The notes: generated by a model not told the origin, from the letters alone. Positions 44,037-53,779 are shown, numbered from the stretch's first letter. The stretch: 64,000 nucleotides of DNA from Anaerocolumna cellulosilytica (GCF_014218335.1 NZ_AP023367.1:1427501-1491500), one strand, 5' to 3'. Translations and numbers: made by a program.

Positions 44037-44105
44037 AATGCCAGTTGAGTATGCAAATAACGTACAATATTTGTTCGATTTAGCATACCCAACTGGCATT
44101 TTGTT
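44037..44105 (+). terminator. Intrinsic terminator of the methionine operon
   Basis: AATGCCAGTTGAGTATGC pairs with GCATACCCAACTGGCATT across a 28-base loop, followed by TTTTGTTTT. Confidence 0.8.
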
Positions 44106-44209
44106 TTGAAACAGATGGAAAATAATAGAGATAAAGTGGGAACATTTTATTTAATTATTAAAATCTTATAAACGAAACATTATAAATCACTAAATTGATA
44201 AAAAAATGA

Positions 44210-44258
44210 TTGACTTTAAGAAAAACGAAATTATAATAATAGTTGAACTGTTCAACTA
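44210..44258 (+). promoter_or_regulatory. MarR/ABC operon promoter and operator
   Basis: TTGACT (44210-44215), 16-base spacer, TATAAT (44232-44237). The perfect palindrome TAGTTGAAC-T-GTTCAACTA (44240-44258) covers the expected RNA start. A further TTGAAGTGGTGAACAG half-related sequence follows. Repression by the MarR protein encoded 165 bases downstream is inferred. Confidence 0.78.
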
Positions 44259-44423
44259 TTGAAGTGGTGAACAGTTTGTTTATTACTAAAAATGGTTTAA
44301 ATTGCAAAGAAGGGGGAAAATATAAAAAATCAAGTAAACATAGAAACGGGACGAAACGGTTTATCAGTATGAATGGATGCTTGTAAGACAGCATCATGGA
44401 GGTAAAAGGAAAGGAGGAACAGG

Positions 44424-44945
44424 ATGGATATAGAACTAACCCGTGAATTTGTCACTGTTTTAGGTAAAGTAAAAAAACTATTTCACAAAAATAAGCCCCA
44501 AGGTACGGTTCATTCAGGAGAATTCATGATGTTAGGTGCCATTAGCCATTGCATGGAGGATATCCTAGAAAGTAACCCGGATGCTCCAGGTGTAATGGTA
44601 AGTGAATTAGTGGAACGAACCCACTCCTCTAAGTCAGCTGCTTCCAAAATGTTAAGAACACTAGAGGAAAAAGGATACACAGAAAGAGTAACGGATAATA
44701 AGGACCGCAGAGTAGTTTATGTTAAGTTAAGCGAAAGCGGTGAAAAAATTTTACAGAATGCTTTTGAACATTTGCAGAATTTTGTAGATAAGACATTAAA
44801 AAAACTGGGTGAGGAAGATGGACGGGAGTTTGTCAGGATATTAAATAAATTCTACCAGATTTTATACGATGAAATGAAAGAGCAATATTGTGAAGGGCAT
44901 CAGGAAAATCAAAATTTACAAAAGACAGAAACAGAAAGGAGTTAA
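44424..44945 (+). CDS. MarR family regulator of ABC exporter operon
   Basis: 173 residues with the winged helix VMVSELVERTHSSKSAASKMLRTLEEKGYTERVTDNKDRRVVYVKLS and flanking dimer helices; the C-terminal 25 residues are polar. The ABC gene begins 3 bases after its stop. It is probably a ligand-released repressor of its own operon through the 44240-44258 palindrome. GGAGGA precedes the ATG. Confidence 0.9.
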   Translation: MDIELTREFVTVLGKVKKLFHKNKPQGTVHSGEFMMLGAISHCMEDILESNPDAPGVMVSELVERTHSSKSAASKMLRTLEEKGYTERVTDNKDRRVVYVKLSESGEKILQNAFEHLQNFVDKTLKKLGEEDGREFVRILNKFYQILYDEMKEQYCEGHQENQNLQKTETERS

Positions 44946-44948
44946 GGA

Positions 44949-47195
44949 ATGCTCAAAATAATCAGACTATTGAAAGCATCCATCGGGTCATTAATCATAG
45001 TAATTGCCTTACTGGCTTTACAGGCTTATTGTGATTTAGCATTGCCCTCCTATACCTCAGATATTGTGGATATAGGAATTCAGCAAGGCGGAGTAACCAG
45101 TGCGGTACCCGATGTTATACGAGAATCTCAGTTAAAGTATTTAATGTATATGCTTGATAACAAGGAGCAGGAAACTGTTCAGAATTCTTATAAATATATT
45201 AGTAAAGAAGAGGTCTCACCTTCTGAATACGAGGAGTATCTGAAAGAATGTCCAATTCTGGCAGAAGAAAATATCTATGTACTCAATACAAAAGATAAAG
45301 AGACCATAGGTGAATTAGAGGCAATTATGGCGAGAGCCTTTTTAATTGTCAGCTCATTGCAGACAGAATCTGAGCAAATGGCAGAATTAAAACAAAAGCT
45401 ATCAGAGGGATTGCCGGCAGAAATGGCATCTTTAAAGGTGATAGACATAATCACCATGCTTCCTAAAGAACAAGCCGAACCCATAATAGCGTCCATAGAG
45501 GATACTTTTAGCCAGATGCCGGAAACAATCGTAAAGCAGGCTTCCTTAAAAGCTGTAAAGACAGAGTATGAGTTAATAGGGATGGATACGGCTTCCATTC
45601 AGTCTGACTATATTGTCAGAACAGGATTAAAAATGCTTGGCCTTGCCTTAATAGCTATGATTTCTACTATATTAGTTGGTTATCTGTCTGCACGCATTGC
45701 AGCAGGACTTGGCAAGGATGCCAGAAGCCAGGTATTTAAAAAAGTCGTTGGTTTTTCTAATACGGAATTCGACCGCTTTTCAACCGCATCTCTAATTACA
45801 AGAAGTACCAATGATATACAACAAATACAAACGACACTTGTTTTTATGATTCGAATTGTATTTTACGCACCAATTCTAGCAATTGGAGGAATTATTAAAG
45901 CATTAAATACTAATATTTCCATGAGCTGGGTAATTGGGGTTGCTGTATTTGGAATTCTAGGTTTGGTTGGTACATTATTTACGATAGCTATGCCTAAATT
46001 TAAACTGATGCAGAAGTTAGTGGATCGCCTGAATCTGGTAACCCGTGAAATCTTAACCGGCTTATCTGTAATCCGTGCGTTCAGTAAAGAAAAACAAGAA
46101 GAAAAGCGATTTGATGTTGCGAATACAGAATTGACCCGTACCAACTTATTTGTTAACCGTGTTATGACTTTTATGATGCCTCTTATGATGTTTATTATGA
46201 ATGGTATAACCGTGTTGATTATCTGGAGTGGTGCCAATGGAATTGACCAGGGCAGCATGCAGGTTGGTGATATGATGGCATTTATACAATATACCATGCA
46301 GATTATTATGTCCTTCTTAATGCTTTCCATTATTTCCATTATGCTTCCAAGAGCGTCTGTTTCCGCAAACCGTATTGTAGAGGTTCTGGATACCGATTTG
46401 TCCATTCATGACCCGGATAATACACAAAGCTTATTGCCCGCAAAAAAAGGCTATGTGGAGTTTGAGAATGTATCCTTCCGTTATCCCAAAGCAGAGGATG
46501 ATGTTTTATCAAATATTAGCTTTACGGCGAAGCCAGGTGAAACAACAGCGATTATAGGAAGTACAGGAAGCGGTAAATCCACGCTGGTGCATTTAATACC
46601 AAGATTTTACGATGTAACAGAAGGCAGTATTAAAGTAGACGGTGTTGATATCAGGAATGTCAGCCAGAATGATTTAAGAGATAAACTTGGCTTTGTACCT
46701 CAAAAGGGTGTATTGTTCTCTGGTACCATTGATTCCAACATACGTTATGGAAAACAGGATGCCACAACGGAGGAAATCTTAAAGGCAGCAAGAATTGCGC
46801 AGGCAGAAGATTTTATTAATGAAAAAGAAGAAAAATACGATACAGCAATTTCGCAAGGCGGTACGAATGTGTCCGGTGGTCAGAAACAAAGACTATCCAT
46901 TGCCCGTGCCATTGCCAAAGACCCTGAAATCTATATCTTTGATGATAGTTTTTCTGCACTGGATTATAAGACCGATATCAAGTTAAGAAAAGCTCTAAAA
47001 GATGAAATTGGAGACAGTACAGTTATAATTGTGGCTCAGCGAATCAATACCATAATACATGCAGAACAAATATTGGTTTTGGATGAGGGAAAGATTGTGG
47101 GAATGGGAACGCATGAAGAGTTACTGAAAAATTGTGAGGTTTATAAGCAGATTGCCTTATCCCAGCTTTCAAAGGAGGAATTGGCTTATGAGTAA
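44949..47195 (+). CDS. ABC exporter subunit A (degenerate ATP site half)
   Basis: 748 residues. Six-span exporter domain with an unusual helical external insertion of about 150 residues between spans 1 and 2 (about 55-210). The NBD has Walker A GSTGSGKST at about 537, a canonical signature VSGGQKQ at about 641, and Walker B IFDDS at about 662, where the catalytic Glu is Asp. This is the known pattern of heterodimeric exporters of the BmrCD/TM287-288 kind, in which this half's Walker site is weak. Its stop overlaps the next gene by 8 bases. Confidence 0.93.
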   Translation: MLKIIRLLKASIGSLIIVIALLALQAYCDLALPSYTSDIVDIGIQQGGVTSAVPDVIRESQLKYLMYMLDNKEQETVQNSYKYISKEEVSPSEYEEYLKECPILAEENIYVLNTKDKETIGELEAIMARAFLIVSSLQTESEQMAELKQKLSEGLPAEMASLKVIDIITMLPKEQAEPIIASIEDTFSQMPETIVKQASLKAVKTEYELIGMDTASIQSDYIVRTGLKMLGLALIAMISTILVGYLSARIAAGLGKDARSQVFKKVVGFSNTEFDRFSTASLITRSTNDIQQIQTTLVFMIRIVFYAPILAIGGIIKALNTNISMSWVIGVAVFGILGLVGTLFTIAMPKFKLMQKLVDRLNLVTREILTGLSVIRAFSKEKQEEKRFDVANTELTRTNLFVNRVMTFMMPLMMFIMNGITVLIIWSGANGIDQGSMQVGDMMAFIQYTMQIIMSFLMLSIISIMLPRASVSANRIVEVLDTDLSIHDPDNTQSLLPAKKGYVEFENVSFRYPKAEDDVLSNISFTAKPGETTAIIGSTGSGKSTLVHLIPRFYDVTEGSIKVDGVDIRNVSQNDLRDKLGFVPQKGVLFSGTIDSNIRYGKQDATTEEILKAARIAQAEDFINEKEEKYDTAISQGGTNVSGGQKQRLSIARAIAKDPEIYIFDDSFSALDYKTDIKLRKALKDEIGDSTVIIVAQRINTIIHAEQILVLDEGKIVGMGTHEELLKNCEVYKQIALSQLSKEELAYE

Positions 47196-49047
47196 TGAAA
47201 AGAATAGCATGAATGCAGGCAGACATAGACGACAGAGCGGACATATGGGTGGACCCATGGGAGGTGTCATTGAAAAGCCTAAGGACTTTAAAGGTTCTAT
47301 GAAAAAACTTGCTGCCTATATGAGCAAATACAAAATAGGATTATTGTTCGTTGTAATTTTTGCAATCGCCAGTACTATTTTTAATATTGTGGGACCGAAA
47401 ATCCTTGGAAATGCTACGACTGAAATCTTTAATGGGCTTGTAAAGAAGATTAATGGAACCGGCGGCATTAATTTTGATGCCATTGGCAAAACACTGATGA
47501 TTCTGTTGGGACTTTATATTATCAGTATGGTATTCTCTTTAATACAGGGATTTATCATGACTCATATCTCTCAAAAAGTAACCTATCAGTTTAGAAAAGA
47601 TATTTCAGAAAAGATAAATCGTATGCCTATGAATTATTTTGAAACCCGTACCCATGGTGAGGTTCTCTCAAGAGTTACAAATGACGTTGATACGTTAAGT
47701 CAGAACCTAAATCAAAGTATTTCTCAAACGATTAGTTCCATCACTATGATTATCGGTGTACTTTATATGATGATTACTATTAGTGGTACCATGACACTGG
47801 TAGCAATATTAACCTTGCCTTTATCCATGGGGCTGATTGGAACCATTATAAAGAAATCACAAAAATATTTTAAAGAGCAGCAGGAATACTTAGGCCATGT
47901 AAATGGTCAGGTGGAAGAAGTATACGGCGGACATAATATTGTAAAAGTATTCAATGGTGAAAAGCAGGTAGTAGCAGAATTTGAAAAAGCGAATGAAAAG
48001 TTATATCATTCTGCCTGGAAGTCCCAGTTTTTATCCGGTATGATGCAGCCTATTATGGCGTTCGTAGGAAATATCGGCTATGTGGCAGTATCCATATTAG
48101 GTGGATACCTTACTATTAAAAATTCCATTGAAGTTGGTGATATTCAGTCCTTTATTCAATATGTAAGAAGCTTTAACCAGCCAATTGCTCAAATTGCCCA
48201 GATATCCAGTCAGTTACAGCAGACGGCTGCGGCTTCAGAGCGTGTGTTTGAATTTCTGGATGAAGAGGAAGAGGTTCAATATGCAAAAAATCCGGTTAAG
48301 ACAGACAATATTCGGAGTAAAGTGGAATTTAAACATGTTAAATTCGGTTACAATCCAGAGAAGATTATTATTAACGATTTCTCTGCAGCTGTAAATCCAG
48401 GACAGAAAATAGCAATTGTTGGACCAACCGGTGCCGGTAAAACAACCATGGTAAAACTGCTCATGCGTTTTTATGATGTAAATTCCGGAGAAATTCTCAT
48501 TGATGGACATAATATTAAGGATTTTAACCGAGGAGAGTTACGGCAGATGTTCGGCATGGTATTGCAGGACACATGGCTGTTTAACGGTACCATTATGGAC
48601 AATATCCGCTACGGAAAAGAAGATGCTACAGATGAAGAGGTAATCGCAGCTGCAAAAGCGGCACATGCGCATCACTTTATTTCAACTCTGCCGGATGGTT
48701 ATCAGATGATTTTAAATGAAGAAGCCAGTAACGTATCTCAGGGACAGAAACAATTATTAACAATAGCGAGGGCAATTCTTGCTAATCCTAAGATTCTGAT
48801 ACTTGATGAAGCCACCAGCTCAGTTGATACCAGAACGGAAGTAAGAATTCAAAAGGCTATGGATAATTTAATGCAAGGCAGAACTAGCTTTGTTATTGCC
48901 CACAGGCTTTCTACCATTAAAGATGCTGACTTAATTCTGGTTATGAAAGACGGCGATATTATAGAGCAGGGTAATCACGAAGAACTGCTGCTTCAAAAGG
49001 GATTCTATGCTTCCTTGTATAATTCTCAGTTTGAAGAGTCTGCTTAA
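47188..49047 (+). CDS. ABC exporter subunit B (catalytic ATP site half)
   Basis: 619 residues from ATG 47188; AAGGAGGA at 47171-47178 fixes this start. After a basic Gly/His-rich start come six spans and an NBD: Walker A GPTGAGKTT at about 412, signature VSQGQKQ (Gln in place of Gly) and canonical Walker B LDEATS with Glu. Subunit A has the good signature and subunit B the good Walker B, so the pair forms one catalytic site. Multidrug or lipid export is likely; the substrate is unknown. Confidence 0.93.
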   Translation: MSNEKNSMNAGRHRRQSGHMGGPMGGVIEKPKDFKGSMKKLAAYMSKYKIGLLFVVIFAIASTIFNIVGPKILGNATTEIFNGLVKKINGTGGINFDAIGKTLMILLGLYIISMVFSLIQGFIMTHISQKVTYQFRKDISEKINRMPMNYFETRTHGEVLSRVTNDVDTLSQNLNQSISQTISSITMIIGVLYMMITISGTMTLVAILTLPLSMGLIGTIIKKSQKYFKEQQEYLGHVNGQVEEVYGGHNIVKVFNGEKQVVAEFEKANEKLYHSAWKSQFLSGMMQPIMAFVGNIGYVAVSILGGYLTIKNSIEVGDIQSFIQYVRSFNQPIAQIAQISSQLQQTAAASERVFEFLDEEEEVQYAKNPVKTDNIRSKVEFKHVKFGYNPEKIIINDFSAAVNPGQKIAIVGPTGAGKTTMVKLLMRFYDVNSGEILIDGHNIKDFNRGELRQMFGMVLQDTWLFNGTIMDNIRYGKEDATDEEVIAAAKAAHAHHFISTLPDGYQMILNEEASNVSQGQKQLLTIARAILANPKILILDEATSSVDTRTEVRIQKAMDNLMQGRTSFVIAHRLSTIKDADLILVMKDGDIIEQGNHEELLLQKGFYASLYNSQFEESA

Positions 49048-49082
49048 TCGCTTGTATCTGAATATTTGATTTAAGAATGTAT

Positions 49083-49134
49083 AAAAGCTTCATAACGATT
49101 CTTTATTCGCTAAAAAGAATGTTATGGAGCTTTT
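49083..49134 (+). terminator. Intrinsic terminator of the ABC operon
   Basis: AAAAGCTTCATAACGATTCTTT pairs with AAAGAATGTTATGGAGCTTTT (two mismatches), followed by AATAG. Confidence 0.8.
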
Positions 49135-49371
49135 AATAGTAATACGTATGATATGCTCTTGTTCCAGTTTTTGTTAAGTGTTATAATTAGAGTGTGATAT
49201 GGCCGATACTTAAGGCAATTATGAAGAATGTACATTCATGCAAGTAAGTAGTCCAGTTAAACCGGATAGTATATTGGGTAAATTATAATAAGCAGCAGCT
49301 AGTTTAAGAGCGAAAGAAAATAAATAGGAGAAAGGATACCACATATAGATTCTTTCACTCTTTTGGTGGTC

Positions 49372-49394
49372 ATATCCTAAGATGCTTAGGATAT
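49372..49394 (+). promoter_or_regulatory. 10-bp hairpin just before small-protein ribosome site
   Basis: ATATCCTAAG-ATG-CTTAGGATAT; perfect 10-bp stem with a 3-base loop, 5 bases ahead of the GGTG ribosome site of the gene at 49411. It could be an operator or an RNA element affecting translation. Confidence 0.45.
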
Positions 49395-49410
49395 ATGATA
49401 GGTGAAAAGT

Positions 49411-49572
49411 ATGGACAAGAAAATGAGGTTTTTATTGGGAACCGTATTGTTTTTAGCAGGTATTATAACAGGTTTTTTTATTGCTCCTATTAAACAGGGA
49501 ATTGGTAATAATTGTGGTAACAATTCAACGAATAATTACCATAATGAAAAAGAAGAGAACGAGGAAATGTAA
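49411..49572 (+). CDS. Small single-span membrane protein
   Basis: 53 residues: MDKKMRFLLGTVLFLAGIIT, continuing the span with GFFIAP, then a polar tail with GNNCGNNSTNN and an acidic end. Membrane topology is N-in by the positive-inside rule. It resembles small YtxH-like or uncharacterised clostridial membrane proteins; family not assigned. The hairpin at 49372-49394 lies immediately upstream. Confidence 0.6.
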   Translation: MDKKMRFLLGTVLFLAGIITGFFIAPIKQGIGNNCGNNSTNNYHNEKEENEEM

Positions 49573-49631
49573 TATAGAAAACACAGAAAAGCAGTCAAAT
49601 TAAAGTTACCTACTGTATAAAAAATGTAGCA

Positions 49632-50195
49632 TTAAAAGATTAAATATAGCATTAAACCAAGTAATCCGGAACCCGACATTATGAAGATAGGATTAATCTT
49701 CGTCTTTCTAAGCAAAATCAGACTGCTGCAAAATAAGAAAACGGCAATCGTGTCTATATGCTTCATACTAACAGGAGTACTTCCCCCGCCCCAAAAAGCA
49801 GCTATAATAATTGAAACTCCGGCAGAGGCAATCAGGGCAACTACAACCGGCTGTAAACTATCTAATATCCCCTTCACAATTGCAAGGTTTTGGAACTTTT
49901 TATAGAGAAATGCAAGCAAAAGTACAATGCATACAGATGGTAAAATACAGCCCAAGGTTGCAATAATGGCTCCAGGCAACCCTGCAACACGTGTACCTAC
50001 AAAGGTAGAGGAATTAATAGCGATTGGCCCGGGGGTCATACCCGATAGGGTAATTAAATCCGTATATTCTGTTACAGTCAGCCAATGATTTAATTCTACA
50101 ACCTGTCGTTTTATCATAGGAAGAGAAGCATACCCCCCTCCGATACTAAACAGTCCCACTTGAAAGAAGCTTAAAAACAATTTTATGTAGTTCAT
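49632..50195 (-). CDS. Chromate transporter family protein, second half
   Basis: 187 residues from the minus-strand ATG at 50195, two bases after the stop of the upstream half. CHR signature: FFQVGLFSIGGGYASLPMIKRQVV and the LSGMTPGPIAINSSTFVG motif; five to six spans. In clostridia CHR transporters are often split into two genes of this size that act together. Chromate or sulfate export is inferred from family only. Confidence 0.9.
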   Translation of the reverse strand: MNYIKLFLSFFQVGLFSIGGGYASLPMIKRQVVELNHWLTVTEYTDLITLSGMTPGPIAINSSTFVGTRVAGLPGAIIATLGCILPSVCIVLLLAFLYKKFQNLAIVKGILDSLQPVVVALIASAGVSIIIAAFWGGGSTPVSMKHIDTIAVFLFCSSLILLRKTKINPIFIMSGSGLLGLMLYLIF

Positions 50196-50197
50196 TA

Positions 50198-50767
50198 CTA
50201 TGTTTCCTTTCCTTTTCTCATACGATACATAGTCTGTATGGCACCTATGACTCCGCATGCTAAAATAAGTAAGGCAATATTTATGCCAAAAAAATAAGCA
50301 GCTAAAAATGAAATAAGCATCATAAGAATAGAAAAAGCTTCTTTTTTCTTGCATATTTCACGCCCCATCGTAAAAACTACATCTACAAGAACAGCCGCGA
50401 TACCAGCCTGCATTCCTCTTAATAGCAGATTTATGGCTATATTATTTTGAAAGGTATTATAAAAGAGAGAGACAAGGGAAAGAATCAAAAAGGGCGGCAG
50501 AACCGTCCCAAGAATAGCCAATAGGGCACCCACAAGTCCGCCGCATTGATAGCCAATCAAAACAGATGCATTTACCGCTACAGAACCTGGTGTAGATTGT
50601 GCGATTGCAGTTATATGAATAATATCTTTTTCTTTAATCCACTTAAGGTCATCAGCAAATTTCTTTTTTAATAAGGGAATTATGACAAAGCCGCCGCCAA
50701 AGGTAAAGGCACTGATATAAAAAGTAGAAGAGAATAGCTGTAAATAAAATTTTGAAGTATGTTTCAT
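50198..50767 (-). CDS. Chromate transporter family protein, first half
   Basis: 189 residues with the paired CHR motifs FYISAFTFGGGFVIIPLLKKKF and IAQSTPGSVAVNASVLIGYQ. The two halves form an operon and are divergent from the LysR gene, which probably regulates them. GGGAGG precedes the ATG. Confidence 0.9.
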   Translation of the reverse strand: MKHTSKFYLQLFSSTFYISAFTFGGGFVIIPLLKKKFADDLKWIKEKDIIHITAIAQSTPGSVAVNASVLIGYQCGGLVGALLAILGTVLPPFLILSLVSLFYNTFQNNIAINLLLRGMQAGIAAVLVDVVFTMGREICKKKEAFSILMMLISFLAAYFFGINIALLILACGVIGAIQTMYRMRKGKET

Positions 50768-50941
50768 AATACCTCCCTTCTGTGTGCAAAAAGTTGTTTT
50801 TTTAGCTTAACTCCCATATGTGTGCAAATGTACACACACAAATCCATTATACAACTTGAATTAATATAATAAAAATAGTATTATCTTATAATATACATAA
50901 TATATTTGTTATATATAATAGCAGAGAAAGGCTAAACAGCA
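50768..50941. promoter_or_regulatory. Divergent CHR/LysR control region
   Basis: TGTGTG (50819-50824) and CACACA (50833-50838) form a dyad, and the AT-rich stretch to 50930 contains repeated ATA...TAT partial palindromes of the T-N11-A kind used by LysR proteins. Confidence 0.45.
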
Positions 50942-51826
50942 ATGACCCTTAGGCATATGAAAATATTTGTAACAGTTTGCGAATGTAACAGTGTAACTGC
51001 GGCGGCAGAGAAACTCTATCTTGCGCAGCCCTCGGTAAGTCTTGCAATCAGAGAATTGGAGGAATATTACGGCATTCAATTATTTGACCGGATATCCAGA
51101 AAAATGCTTATCACGGAGGCAGGAAAAATGTTTTTGGATTATGCCATCCATATTGTGGATTCGTTCGATGCCATGGAAAAAGAAATCAGAAATTGGGACA
51201 GTATGGGGACTATGAGAGTTGGCTCCAGTATTACTATAGGAAATTTTTTATTAATACGGTATGTGAAGGAATTCAGAGAAAAATATCCTCATATAAAGGT
51301 TACAGTAACAATTCAGAACTCAGAAGAAATTGAAAAACGGATTATGGACAATGACATTGACTTTGGACTGATAGAAGGGGTGATACATAACAATCACATT
51401 GTCAGCGAAAAGTTCATGGAAGATGAATTAGTATTTGTGTGCGGTAAGGGACATGCTCTGGCAGAAAGTAGAGTAATACAGGCCTCACAGCTTTCCCAAT
51501 GGGATTTTATATTAAGAGAAAGAGGCAGTGGAGGAAGAGAATTGTTTGAAAGTGCCCTTTTAACTCATAATATTGAGATAGCCCCTATCTGGGAAAGTGT
51601 CAGTACCCAGGCAATTATAAAGGCAGTCATGGAAGGGCTTGGTCTGTCCGTACTTCCCTTTGAATTAGTAAAGGAGGAGTTAAGAAAAGGAAATCTCATA
51701 AGACTGCAAATAGAAGAGATTTCACTTAGGCGGTATTTTTATATTATATATCATAAGAATAAGCTGTTAACACATTCTGCAAAAGAATTTATTACATTAT
51801 GTAAAAAAAGAGAAATAATAGCATAG
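50942..51826 (+). CDS. LysR family regulator
   Basis: 294 residues. HTH at 1-60 (MTLRHMKIFVTVCECNSVTAAAEKLYLAQPSVSLAIRELE), then a periplasmic-binding-protein-like ligand domain. Resembles CysL/CbbR-type regulators. Divergent from the chromate transporter genes, so these are the probable targets. Confidence 0.92.
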   Translation: MTLRHMKIFVTVCECNSVTAAAEKLYLAQPSVSLAIRELEEYYGIQLFDRISRKMLITEAGKMFLDYAIHIVDSFDAMEKEIRNWDSMGTMRVGSSITIGNFLLIRYVKEFREKYPHIKVTVTIQNSEEIEKRIMDNDIDFGLIEGVIHNNHIVSEKFMEDELVFVCGKGHALAESRVIQASQLSQWDFILRERGSGGRELFESALLTHNIEIAPIWESVSTQAIIKAVMEGLGLSVLPFELVKEELRKGNLIRLQIEEISLRRYFYIIYHKNKLLTHSAKEFITLCKKREIIA

Positions 51827-51876
51827 AGGAGATTTTACCTGGATTAAATTAGGATGTCTTTGTTTTTGGAGAACCA

Positions 51877-51954
51877 TAATAGCAGATGAAACGTGTCATT
51901 CATGAGTTTCTTAAAGAAAGAGTACCGCAAAAATATATGTTTCATCTGCTATTA
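51877..51954. terminator. 16-bp stem between convergent LysR and TipAS genes
   Basis: TAATAGCAGATGAAAC (51877-51892) pairs perfectly with GTTTCATCTGCTATTA (51939-51954), loop 46 bases. Confidence 0.65.
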
Positions 51955-51994
51955 AAAGATTTAAAATAGGAGAACTCTAGCAGTTGTGTCAGCC

Positions 51995-52759
51995 TTACCT
52001 ATTCGTTTTTGTAAAATTAAGAATAGCATCTTTTAAGAATTCGGTTGTTCCGCTTTGTGCTTTATCATAGTAAGCCTTAAAGCGTTCATCGGCTACGTAC
52101 ATTTGTGCCAGACCTGCATGAGCCTCTGGTGAGTATTGTTCCCAGAAAAAGCAAAGCCATTGTTTATGAAGATTTGCCGCCTTTTGAGCCAATGCCCCGG
52201 CCGGGTTGCCGGTTTCATAGGCGGCACTTAATGTCTGAAATAAATCTTCTTCCAAAGCTTTTACCTGATTATACTGCTCCTCTGTTAAGTTCATTAGTTT
52301 TTGATTGGACTGATTTATAGCTTCTTCTCCATATTTTTCACGAATTTCTACGCCATATGCCGCTTCGTTTTCAGCAATCAAGTTCTGTTTAAATCCTTTA
52401 AATTTTTCATTATCTGACATGGTAATTCTCCCTTCAGTTGATACTATCGTTTTTTCAACATTAATAATTAACAGCTCTAACTGTTTCTTTTTAGCAAGCA
52501 GTTTTTTATGATGTTCCTTTAAAGCAGCCAAACTATTAAAGGAAGGGGTGGTAATTATGTCTTTAATACCATCAAGACTGACCCCAAGCTCCCGGTAAAA
52601 GAGTATCTGCTGTAACAGATTCACTTCTGGTTTTCCATAGATACGGTATCCGGAGGAATTGATTCTGGCAGGTTTTAGAAGACCGAGTTCATCATAATAT
52701 CTTAGAGTTCTTGGGCTGACACCAGCCAGTCTTGCTAATTTTTGAACGGTATATTCCAT
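51995..52759 (-). CDS. MerR family regulator with TipAS antibiotic-recognition domain
   Basis: 254 residues. MerR HTH (YTVQKLARLAGVSPRTLRYYDELGLLKP), coiled-coil dimer helix, then from about 118 the TipAS domain (FKGFKQNLIAENEAAYGVEIREKYGEEAINQSNQKLMNL and KQWLCFFW...HAGLAQMYVADERFKAYYD, positions approximate). Relatives bind thiopeptides or multiple drugs and activate efflux genes. Autoregulation is suggested by its promoter. No transporter is directly in the unit; the MATE gene at 54131 is the nearest. Confidence 0.93.
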   Translation of the reverse strand: MEYTVQKLARLAGVSPRTLRYYDELGLLKPARINSSGYRIYGKPEVNLLQQILFYRELGVSLDGIKDIITTPSFNSLAALKEHHKKLLAKKKQLELLIINVEKTIVSTEGRITMSDNEKFKGFKQNLIAENEAAYGVEIREKYGEEAINQSNQKLMNLTEEQYNQVKALEEDLFQTLSAAYETGNPAGALAQKAANLHKQWLCFFWEQYSPEAHAGLAQMYVADERFKAYYDKAQSGTTEFLKDAILNFTKTNR

Positions 52760-52841
52760 AATTATTTTTCTCCCTTCTTTAACAACGTGCGCTACAGTCA
52801 GGCGGGTGGTAATAACTTTAATTTAACTGCCTGCAAGATTC

Positions 52842-52872
52842 ATGATAGACTATGACGCAGCGTGAATGTCAA
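52842..52872 (-). promoter_or_regulatory. 19-bp-spacer promoter of TipAS-type MerR gene
   Basis: Minus strand TTGACA (52872-52867), 19-base spacer, TATCAT (52847-52842). The spacer carries an imperfect ACGCTGCGT dyad, as expected for self-activation by a MerR protein. Confidence 0.8.
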
Positions 52873-52934
52873 TACCTTTCTTATAAAAAAATAAGTATAC
52901 CGCAACTGTAATTAGGATAAGATGAAAATAAGAT

Positions 52935-52972
52935 AGACTGCCAAATATACAATACTTTTCTGGCAGTCTTTT
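52935..52972. terminator. Stem-loop after HAD gene
   Basis: AGACTGCCA (52935-52943) pairs with TGGCAGTCT (52961-52969); T-run on the plus side. Confidence 0.6.
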
Positions 52973-52993
52973 GTTATATAACAGGATATTCGG

Positions 52994-53779
52994 TTACAGG
53001 TTAAGTTTAAAGTAGTCGCACAAAGTATCTGCTACAGAATGTGCGCGGAGAGAATAGCGGTCTCTGATTTCTTTGGCGGCATTCTCCATTACATATCCGT
53101 ACTGTACCATAGAGAGCATCTCCAAATCATTATAGTTATCGCCAAAAGCCATAACCTCACTTGTTGAAAGAGATAGCTTTTTAAGGAGAAAGCGTAAGGC
53201 GTTTCCTTTATTAACATCCGGAGCTGTAAAATCTAGCCAGCCGTGTCCTGATATGGTACATTTAAAGTAGCTTTCCCATTTTGATACAAAATAATCACCT
53301 GAATTTTTCGCAATACCTGCTTTTTCGAATACGGATATCTTAATAAAGTCCTCCTTAATATCTTTAAAATCTTCTATTAAGGTTACATCATTTCTTACGA
53401 TGTTCTTCATACGGTGATAATATTCTTCAGACTTTGGTTTTAAGTAAGAGGTAAATTGACCAGACAGCAAGATTTCACAGCCTTCACGATTCCAGATATC
53501 CTCTATTAATGCAAGTCCCAGTGTCCTGTCCATAGATGAACTTAAAAGAATTTGGTCTTTATATAATATAAGCCCTCCGTTTTCACATATGAATATCATA
53601 TCCTTACTTGCCGGGCCGAATAACCGGATTAAGTTCGGATACTGTCTTCCGCTTGCTGCTGCAAACAAAAGTCCTTTTTCCTGAAGGGTGAGAATCGTCT
53701 GAATGGTTTTTGCATCCAGTGATTGATTACCATTGTGTAATAAAGTACCGTCAATATCACTGACAACTAATTTAATCAT
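52994..53779 (-). CDS. HAD superfamily (Cof-type) phosphatase
   Basis: 261 residues if started at the ATG at 53779, which puts the HAD motif I KLVVSDIDGTLL at the very N-terminus as usual; the frame is open 15 codons further. Motif IV is VMAFGDNYNDLEML, and the C2 cap lies between. Cof proteins dephosphorylate sugar phosphates, flavin or pyridoxal phosphate. The ribosome site is weak for every candidate start. Confidence 0.9.
   Translation of the reverse strand: MIKLVVSDIDGTLLHNGNQSLDAKTIQTILTLQEKGLLFAAASGRQYPNLIRLFGPASKDMIFICENGGLILYKDQILLSSSMDRTLGLALIEDIWNREGCEILLSGQFTSYLKPKSEEYYHRMKNIVRNDVTLIEDFKDIKEDFIKISVFEKAGIAKNSGDYFVSKWESYFKCTISGHGWLDFTAPDVNKGNALRFLLKKLSLSTSEVMAFGDNYNDLEMLSMVQYGYVMENAAKEIRDRYSLRAHSVADTLCDYFKLNL

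Noticed and set aside
45863-46405. 180-codon minus-strand frame
   Set aside because: Antisense shadow of the ABC exporter membrane domain.
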